NCBI GenBank assembly: GCA_903890485.1
Contig: CAITBM010000111.1
Span: 24,806-88,805, forward strand
From: an uncultured Opitutaceae bacterium
Lineage (GTDB): Bacteria; Verrucomicrobiota; Verrucomicrobiia; Opitutales; Opitutaceae
Reading direction: 5' to 3'
Length of the DNA stretch: 64,000 bases
Shown here: positions 54,720 to 61,122 of the stretch, piece after piece
Numbering within the stretch: the first letter of the stretch is position 1
How the letters are laid out: every line of letters starts with the position of its first letter
Position numbers and translations under genes: made by a program
The notes under the pieces: model-generated
The model's database searches: none
Told to the model about the DNA's origin: nothing
What the model saw: only the letters and a program-made list of their open reading frames with translations

Positions 54720-55544
54720 ATGGCTCGAATCCCGATAGAGGACAACTACACCGACGTGATCGCCAAGGCCCAGCGGGGCATGGCGATCACCGACGAGGAC
54801 CTGTGCAAGAGGGCCGAGATCAGCCCCGCGGACCTTTCCGCCGTGAAATCGGGCGAGGTGAACGACGCGGTCATCCGCAGGGTGTCGCGCCATCTGAGGC
54901 TGAGCCCCAACGCGCTCGAGGAGCTCGCCCACAAGCGGTGGTACCCCGAGGCCCCCATCTTCCCGCATGGGTTCGCGATCTTCAACACCCCCTTCGAGGA
55001 CATCACGGTCAACAGCTACCTGATCTGGGACGCCCGCTCCCGGACGGCCGCCGCCTTTGACACCGGCTCCGACTGCGGGGAGATGCTCGACCTCCTGCGC
55101 TCCGAGAAGCTCCGCCTGCAGATGATCTTCCTCACGCACACGCACGACGACCACATCGCCGACCTTCCCCGCCTGGCCAAGGAGACCGGGGCCGAGGTAT
55201 GGTCGAGCGAGCGGGAGCCCTCTACCCACCCCGGGGCAAGGACCTTCAAGGAGAACGAGCATTTCCACCTTGGGGCGCTGGCCATCAAGACCCTGCTCAC
55301 CTGGGGCCATTCGCCCGGGCAGACCACGTTCTACGTCACCGGCCTAAGTTATCCCCTTGCCGTCGTGGGGGATTCCCTCTTTGCCTGCTCGATCGGGGGC
55401 AGCAAGGAATTCTTCGCGGACCAGCTCAAGAACGACGTGGAAAAGATCATGAAGCTGCCCCGCAACACGGTGCTGGCGTGCGGCCACGGGCCGCTCACGA
55501 CCGTCGGCCAGGAAAAGCGCCACAATCCATTCTTTGCGTCCTAA
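54720..55544 (+). CDS. MBL-fold metallohydrolase with N-terminal HTH-like domain
   Basis: 274 residues from the ATG at 54720. The first about 70 residues (DEDLCKRAEISPADLSAVKS; RRVSRHLRLSPNALEEL) look like an XRE-type helix-turn-helix. The MBL domain follows: THTHDDHIADLPRL is the HxHxDH metal block, with HSPGQTTFYV, VVGDSLFACS and ACGHGPLTTVGQEKRHNPFF as later ligands. The fused layout is uncommon in the family. The function could be glyoxalase-like or regulatory; it cannot be settled here. Confidence 0.75.
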   Translation: MARIPIEDNYTDVIAKAQRGMAITDEDLCKRAEISPADLSAVKSGEVNDAVIRRVSRHLRLSPNALEELAHKRWYPEAPIFPHGFAIFNTPFEDITVNSYLIWDARSRTAAAFDTGSDCGEMLDLLRSEKLRLQMIFLTHTHDDHIADLPRLAKETGAEVWSSEREPSTHPGARTFKENEHFHLGALAIKTLLTWGHSPGQTTFYVTGLSYPLAVVGDSLFACSIGGSKEFFADQLKNDVEKIMKLPRNTVLACGHGPLTTVGQEKRHNPFFAS

Positions 55545-55580
55545 GCCCCGCCCTCTAGGTAAGTTCCGCACTCGACTCCG

Positions 55581-57035
55581 ATGCAAGCCACAGGCAATGT
55601 ACCCAAGAAAGTGACCCCTTTCATGAAACGTAAGACGACGTTCGTGCTGTTTTTGGTGTGCGCACTGATCACGGCCTGGATCGTCATCATCACCGACAAG
55701 CAGGTGCGCGACCACCTGGGCAGCACGCTCTACATTATCGGTTTCGCAATCACCGGGTGCATGATCCTCGTTCTCGCGGGCTACGCGTGGAACCAGGAGC
55801 TCGTGAAGACCCTCAAGTCGATGCACGACACGACGGATTCGGTCCGGCTCGTGGACTCCCCGGCGGGCGGCGACGAGAGCGACTCCGACGAGATCATCGG
55901 CCTTGCGCGCAAGATCGAGCGCATGGCGCGCTCCCTCCAGCAGGTCGAGGCAAGCTACAAGGGCATCGTCGAGGACCAGCCCGACCTGATCTGCAGGTAC
56001 CGGAACGACGGCAAGATGACCTTTGTCAACGGCGCCTATGCGAGGGCCGTGAACCGCAAGCGGACCGAGCTGGTTGGGGTCGATTTCCCCTACTTTACCC
56101 CCGGTGCGGCGATCGCGGACGAGCCCTAAACCTTCGAGGCGGAGATGCCCTTTGACGACGGCCGCCGCCTCTGGATCCGCTGGACCCAGCGCGCGATCAA
56201 GGACGACGAGCGCAACACGATGGAGTACCAGGCCGTGGGCCACGACATCACCGAGCGCAAGGAGGCCGAGGCCGCGCTCCTTCGCGCCAAGGAGGCGGCC
56301 GAGGCCGCCGACCGGGCAAAGTCGGAATTCCTGGCGATCGTGAGCCACGAGCTGCGGACGCCCATTAACGCCATTATCGGCTTCTCCAAGATGCTCGGCT
56401 CGACCACCCTGACGCTCGACCAGAGGGAGCAGGTGGAGATGATCAACTCGAGCGGCCTGGCCCTGGAGAAGATCATCGCCGACATCCTTAACCTCTCGAA
56501 GATCGACTCGGGCAAGATCGACATCGAGCATGCGCCCTTCTCGCTGCGGATGTGCGTCCAGGACATCTGCGCCTTCTTTGCCCCGAAGGCGCGCTCGCTG
56601 GCGCTCGCCCTGGATTCGAAGGTCGACGCGGGCGTCCCCGAGATCGTTAACAGCGACGAGTCCCGGATCCGGCAGATCCTCACGAACTTGATCGGAAACG
56701 CGCTCAAGTTCACCGAGCGCGGCGGCGTCACCCTCGAGGTGTCCTGCGCCCGCGGCGAGCCCGTGGAGCCCGGATCTAACCGCCGCGTCGCCCGACTCTT
56801 CTTCGCCGTGAAGGACTCCGGGATCGGCATCCCCGCGGACAAGATGGACCACCTCTTCATGCCCTTCAGCCAGGTGGACACCTCGTCGACCCGCCGGCGC
56901 GGCGGCACGGGCCTGGGACTGATCATCTCCAAGCGCCTGTGCGAGCTGATGGGCGGGACGATTTCCGTCGAGAGCCGCGTGGGCGAGGGCTCGACCTTCC
57001 GCTTCTCGATCCTGACCGACTTCGAGGAGAGCTGA
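55581..57035 (+). pseudogene. Membrane PAS-histidine kinase interrupted by an in-frame stop
   Basis: Two open frames in the same frame, 55581-56129 and 56145-57035, join into one kinase broken by TAA at 56127-56129. The first part has two helices (FVLFLVCALITAWIVIIT; LYIIGFAITGCMILVLAG) and the start of a PAS domain. The PAS continues directly after the stop (TFEAEMPFDDGRRLWIRWTQ; EYQAVGHDITERKEAEAALL). The second part has the H box (VSHELRTPINAIIGFSKML), N box (ILTNLIGNALKFTERGG), and G boxes (DSGIGIP; GGTGLGLIISKRL). One base change would restore the frame. The ATG at 56145 has GGAG immediately upstream, but separate translation of the soluble half is speculative. No response regulator is adjacent. 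Confidence 0.75.
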
Positions 57036-57063
57036 GCCCCTCCCTGGGGCCCTGTCCTTCTCC

Positions 57064-57855
57064 TCAGAGCAGTTTCCAGCGGAACCTGAGGACCTCCGTC
57101 CAGGCGCTCCGGCCCGAGCCCAGCACGCGGCTCACCTCCAGGTCCCACTCAAAGCCGTTGTGGATCGCAAGGGTCGCCCCGCCGCCCACCGTCCCCGCGA
57201 AGGATTTTGACCCCGCCGTCGAGTCGCTCAGGGTCGACTCCGCATAGGCGCCGAGCGTGCTGCCGAGCTGCCACTTGACGAAGGCGCTCCCGTACCACCG
57301 CGTGTCGTAGCGGGTGTTGGCGACGTTGCGGAACTCGTCCCACTCGATCATGGCGGCCGCCTTCGTTCCCGCGGCGATGTCCATCGACCACGGAAAGATG
57401 ACGGCACCCTCAACAGAGTTGTTGCCGATCGCCGCCGAGTGGGTCGGCAGCATCACGAAGGGCACGATCGCGGCGGCCTGCCCCGATGAGGGATCCCTCC
57501 AGAACGTCCACTTGGGCCGGAGCGTGATGTCGCCGATGCCGCTCTGCGTCTGGTCGTTTCCCGAGCGCGAGAAGGTGTCCCTTACGAAGAATTGCGTCCC
57601 AAACTCCATGTCGACCGTGTTGGTGAGCCCGGCGGAGAGGAGCGTCGTGCCGAGCGCCAGGGCCTTGTACTGGTTCGGGGCGGTGGTGTCGGTCCTAAGG
57701 CCAAGCGAGATGGCGTCCACCTTCAGCAGGATGCCCCCGGGCTCGATCGTCTGGGTGGTCTCGGTGACCTGGGCCCCGGCGCGCGGGACAAGGGCAAGGC
57801 AGAGGAGGAGCAGCGCAAGGGCTTCTGACCGAAGCATACGGGGCGTGACGCTCAT
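57064..57855 (-). CDS. Putative outer-membrane beta-barrel (phenol MetA-like)
   Basis: About 263 residues from the ATG at 57855; another ATG lies at 57837. A signal peptide (LALLLLCLALVPRAGA) is followed by alternating beta-strand patterns, including MEFGTQFFVRDTF, IGDITLRPKWTFWR and a C-terminal aromatic/charged ending (VLRFRWKLL). This resembles the MetA-pathway-of-phenol/transporter-type barrel family. It lies 65 nt downstream of purU on the same strand. The specific role is unknown. Confidence 0.6.
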   Translation of the reverse strand: MSVTPRMLRSEALALLLLCLALVPRAGAQVTETTQTIEPGGILLKVDAISLGLRTDTTAPNQYKALALGTTLLSAGLTNTVDMEFGTQFFVRDTFSRSGNDQTQSGIGDITLRPKWTFWRDPSSGQAAAIVPFVMLPTHSAAIGNNSVEGAVIFPWSMDIAAGTKAAAMIEWDEFRNVANTRYDTRWYGSAFVKWQLGSTLGAYAESTLSDSTAGSKSFAGTVGGGATLAIHNGFEWDLEVSRVLGSGRSAWTEVLRFRWKLL

Positions 57856-57920
57856 CGGAAAAAGGCTCACGAGGGGACGCAGTGGTGTCACCACAAAAAA
57901 GGGGCCCGCTCCCGCCAAGC

Positions 57921-58775
57921 CTAGTCGAAGATGATGGTCCTCGTGGCGCACAGGAACACGCGGTCCTCGTTCAGGAGCTTTAGCGTGTGAGAGAGGACCG
58001 TGCGCTCGATGTCCCTGCCGGCGCGGGCCAGGTCGTGAGGAGTGTAGGAGTGGTCCATAGGGATCACCTGCTGCATGATGATCGGCCCCTCGTCGAGCTG
58101 GTCCGAGACGAAGTGGGCCGTGGCGCCGATCACCTTCACGCCCCGGTGGAAGGCCTGGTGGTAGGGCTTTGCCCCGACAAATGCGGGGAGGAAGGAATGG
58201 TGGATGTTCACGATCCGGTTCGGCCACCGCGAGACAAAGGCCGGGCTCAGGATCCTCATGTACTTGGCGAGGACCAGGTAGTCGGGCTTGAGCGGTTCGA
58301 CCAGGGACTGGATCAGCTCCTCATGGCGCTCGCGGCTAAGGCCATCGCTCGGCACGCTGTGAAACGGGACGGAAAACTTGTCCGCCAAGGGCCTCAGGTT
58401 GTCGTGGTTGCTGACGACTGCCAGGAGCTCGGCGCCCAGTTCGCCGTAGGCATGGCGGATCAGGATGTCGGCCACGCAGTGGTGCTCCTTGGAGACCAGG
58501 ACCACGATCCTCCGGGGCACGACCCGGCGCACCTGGACCAGGGACCCCTTCGGCAAGAGCGCTTCGATCGCGGAGGTAACACTTGGAGCATCCAGTGAAC
58601 CGCGGCAGCCGGTCCGCATGAAGAAGCGCTGGGTCTCGGCATCCACGAACTCGTGGTTCGATATCACGTTCGCGCCGGCCCGAAAAAGCACCCCGGTGAT
58701 GGCGTGGACCAGCCCGGCGCGGTCCGGACAGTCGACCAGGAGCACGAATTCGGGATTGAGGGGCGAATCAGCCAC
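57921..58775 (-). CDS. purU: Formyltetrahydrofolate deformylase
   Basis: 284 residues. The N-terminal ACT domain (LVDCPDRAGLVHAITGVLFR) is followed by the formyltransferase-fold domain: NIHHSFLPAFVGAKPYHQAF, VIGATAHFVSDQLDEGPII and DIERTVLSHTLKLL. It hydrolyses 10-formyl-THF to formate and THF. It is 66 nt downstream of the nitronate monooxygenase-like gene on the same strand. Confidence 0.94.
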   Translation of the reverse strand: MADSPLNPEFVLLVDCPDRAGLVHAITGVLFRAGANVISNHEFVDAETQRFFMRTGCRGSLDAPSVTSAIEALLPKGSLVQVRRVVPRRIVVLVSKEHHCVADILIRHAYGELGAELLAVVSNHDNLRPLADKFSVPFHSVPSDGLSRERHEELIQSLVEPLKPDYLVLAKYMRILSPAFVSRWPNRIVNIHHSFLPAFVGAKPYHQAFHRGVKVIGATAHFVSDQLDEGPIIMQQVIPMDHSYTPHDLARAGRDIERTVLSHTLKLLNEDRVFLCATRTIIFD

Positions 58776-58841
58776 GTGGGGAAATTCGGGGCCAGGTTTT
58801 ACCGAGTCAAGGCGCGGGTCCCCGCGGGTCCCCGCATGGGG

Positions 58842-60263
58842 TCAGGACACCGGGCCCCTCAAGTAGCGCACGACGTCGGCCGCCCCGTAGCGGTCCGAGG
58901 CGGGGTCCAGGAGCCTTGAGAGGTCCGACACCTCGTTGCCCGCGGTAATGAGCGCGGGTTCAAGAACCCCGTCGCGCACCTGGGCGTAACCCACCGTTGC
59001 GGCGAGCCCGTTGCACAGACACATACGCCCCACGGTGTCTTCCGGGGCGCCCCCTTTCCTGACGAAATCCTCGACTGGCTCGCCGGAGCACCGGAAGCCG
59101 ACGCTGCCGTCGTCCCTGCGGTACGGCTGGCGAAGGTACCCCAGGTCGCAGACGCGCTCCCGCTCCTCGTAGCACGCCGACTCGGAGAGGGTGCCGGCGA
59201 CCCGCGCCACCTTGAAAGGGAAACCCGTGGGCGAGGCATTGGGGTCGGTGAACACGCGCGCCGTCCCCTCCATGCTCGCCCGGATCGCCTCGCGCTTAAA
59301 CTCCTCCTCGATCCCTGATTCCTCGCAAAAGGCAAAGGCTGTTCCGACCTGGATTCCCTGGGCGCCAAGGGCCAGCGCCTCGGCCAAGCGCTCGGGCCTC
59401 GCCTTGCCCCCGGCGAGCCAAAACGGCAGGCCAATTTCCTTGATCTTGCCAAGGTCCGGGACGTCGCGGGGTCCGTAAATCGGCTCACCCGCCGCGTCCA
59501 GCTGCATCGGTCCACGGGGAGGTGCGTTGTGGCCGCCGGCGATGTCGCCCTCGACCACGAACCCATCTACCCTGCCGTTGGACTTCTTTGCGAGAGTGAG
59601 CGCCAGGGTAGCCGAGGACACGATCGCGATGAAATGCGGCCGCTTGAGCGTTGGGGCCACACCCCCAAAGAGGCTGGCCGGGTCGAGCGAGGACAGGAAT
59701 TCCTCACCGGGAAGCGCACCCTCGACGTCGATCTTCAGGCTTGCCGCCTTTCCTTCGGAGAAAAGGTCGAGCGCCCCGGGAATCGACCTCGGGATCCCGG
59801 CGCCCATCAGCACGTAGTCCACGTCGGCCAGCATGGCCCCGTAGAGAGACGCCAGGGTCACCAATTGGACCTTTTCCAGGAGGTTGATCCCTACCTTGCC
59901 GCTGTGCCCCTCCTTCGCGAGGTAGACCTCCACAAAGTTGGCGGCGACCGTCAGCTTGGTGAGAGCGGAACCCAACTCCAGGTTCGGCATCTGCACTCCC
60001 CGGTAAGGTGCGGCAGCGGCCTTCCCTCCAGGGATGTAATACGTGTCGATGATTCGTTTGCCGACCTCGGGAATGGGAAAGGCGCCCAGGGCACGCCGCA
60101 TGTGGCCCTCCGGGTCTCCCTGGGCCAGCCGACGCAAAAGGACCACTCCCAGAAGGGTGCCCGAGACGACCCCCATCTCGCCGGTCTGGGACACGGCTCT
60201 GGCCAAACGCCAATTGGATACAGCGACGCCCATGCCGCCTTGGATGATGCTCGGGTGTGCCAT
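58842..60263 (-). CDS. Nitronate monooxygenase / NPD-like FMN enzyme
   Basis: 473 residues from the ATG at 60263 (MAHPSIIQGGMGVAVSNWRL). The family shows GVVSGTLLGVVLLRRLAQGD, VVEGDIAGGHNAPPRG, PFWLAGGKARPERLAEAL and ALGAQGIQVGTAFAFCEES. The usual activity is FMN-dependent oxidation of nitronates or related carbonyl substrates. It is longer than typical NMO (about 350), with a C-terminal extension of about 100 residues that has several cysteines (CYEERERVCD; RMCLCNG). The substrate is unknown. Confidence 0.8.
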   Translation of the reverse strand: MAHPSIIQGGMGVAVSNWRLARAVSQTGEMGVVSGTLLGVVLLRRLAQGDPEGHMRRALGAFPIPEVGKRIIDTYYIPGGKAAAAPYRGVQMPNLELGSALTKLTVAANFVEVYLAKEGHSGKVGINLLEKVQLVTLASLYGAMLADVDYVLMGAGIPRSIPGALDLFSEGKAASLKIDVEGALPGEEFLSSLDPASLFGGVAPTLKRPHFIAIVSSATLALTLAKKSNGRVDGFVVEGDIAGGHNAPPRGPMQLDAAGEPIYGPRDVPDLGKIKEIGLPFWLAGGKARPERLAEALALGAQGIQVGTAFAFCEESGIEEEFKREAIRASMEGTARVFTDPNASPTGFPFKVARVAGTLSESACYEERERVCDLGYLRQPYRRDDGSVGFRCSGEPVEDFVRKGGAPEDTVGRMCLCNGLAATVGYAQVRDGVLEPALITAGNEVSDLSRLLDPASDRYGAADVVRYLRGPVS

Positions 60264-60632
60264 GGGGTAAGGAAGGGATTCTGGGGTGCCGCGTATCACC
60301 GCAAGGACGCGGGACCGGAAAAGGGGTGAAGGGCCCCGCTGTGAAGCAGCGTTCGAAGGCCGTGCACCATAAGCGTCCGGCGAGCCTACTCCTTACGCGG
60401 GATCATAGGAAGCCCAGAAACCGGGCCGGTTATCAGGTATTAGGGCAATTCGAGCGTGATACCTCGCTCCATCATTTTTTGCGCCGGGCAATCCCACGTA
60501 AAGCCGCCCCGGATCCCTATCTTACGTTCAGCTCCCCTTATCCTGTGTGTGACCCAGACCCGACGACGAAATTGCTTGTCAGCAGTTTTGCTACAAACCG
60601 TAATAGCCCTCTTCGACGCCAGATTGGGTAAG
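60264..60632. other. Intergenic region upstream of tRNA-Cys
   Basis: No convincing gene is seen between the nitronate monooxygenase-like gene and tRNA-Cys. Base composition falls visibly here compared with the flanking coding DNA. The right end should hold the tRNA promoter. Confidence 0.6.
60576..60606 (+). promoter_or_regulatory. Weak candidate promoter for tRNA-Cys
   Basis: TTGTCA at 60576-60581 and TAATAG at 60601-60606 are separated by 19 nt, somewhat long. The tRNA begins at 60633. The match is weak and is offered only because it is the best in the region. Confidence 0.25.
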
Positions 60633-60707
60633 GGCGCGGTAGCCAAGTGGTAAGGCCGAGGTCTGCAAAACCTCTATGCGTCGGTTCAATTCCGACCCGC
60701 GCCTCCA
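60633..60707 (+). tRNA. tRNA-Cys (GCA)
   Basis: The cloverleaf closes fully: acceptor GGCGCGG (60633-60639) pairs with CCGCGCC (60697-60703), discriminator T at 60704, and an encoded CCA at 60705-60707. The anticodon arm GAGGT/ACCTC encloses CTGCAAA, giving anticodon GCA. The T arm is GTCGG-TTCAATT-CCGAC (60680-60696). A U73 discriminator is the known identity element for tRNA-Cys. The DNA on its 3' side drops in GC content, so it may mark an integration site. Confidence 0.96.
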
Positions 60708-61122
60708 ATTCTAAGTAACTATTTAGCAATGAGTAACGATAGCAGAAGCACTCGACTGGAACAGAACTGCAACACTTTCTGAGTGGACGTGAGTGCCTAG
60801 GATTCCCCAAGTCAAGCCATAGAGGACCGCACTCAGTCGGTCAAAAGCCCTACTGCATCGCATTGCGCGAAGCCTCTCGTCCGCTGGAGGGCATACTACG
60901 ATTTTTTAATCGTCCCATCCGGTCCTATGAATCCGCTCGGAGTCGCTTGAATTGAGAAGTCATTGGGTGGCTTTCCAGCACCGCTGCGTTCGCCGGCGCG
61001 CCCGTCCTTGGATGACACACGCCAAGAGCACGGCCGTTTCCAGCGAAGCGAGCCAGCAGTCGCTCGGATTGCCACTCTGCAAGTTTCCCACAATCTTCTT
61101 CCTCCACGCTCGCAATAGGCCC
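60708..61122. other. Intergenic region between tRNA-Cys and the S53 peptidase
   Basis: No real gene is seen. Short open frames on both strands are not convincing. The segment 61046-61088 on the minus strand looks like the 5' half of a tRNA (listed separately). Base composition is lower in GC than the main part of the window. Confidence 0.55.
61046..61088 (-). pseudogene. tRNA-Ser-like relic (5' half)
   Basis: Reading from 61088 downward: GGAAACT (acceptor-like), TG, then a D-arm-like GAGTGGCAA, then AGCGA and TCGCT (a 5 bp stem) around CTGCTGGC. The loop has eight bases, one too many, and contains GCT as a possible serine anticodon. No matching T arm or 3' acceptor strand was found within about 200 nt. 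It may be a decayed tRNA or chance. Confidence 0.25.

Noticed and set aside
58806..58840. GC-rich short tandem repeat (GGGTCCCCGC twice) before the purU-NMO boundary
   Set aside because: Only two copies and no U-run, so neither a convincing terminator nor a repeat array.
60538..60810. A minus-strand 90-codon frame over tRNA-Cys reading VGIEPTHRGFADLGLTTW
   Set aside because: This is the well-known spurious translation of the antisense of tRNA-Cys.
60925..61107. Small minus-strand frame reading KLAEWQSERLLARF
   Set aside because: Looks like a translation of a tRNA-like segment, not a protein gene; kept only as a possible tRNA relic.
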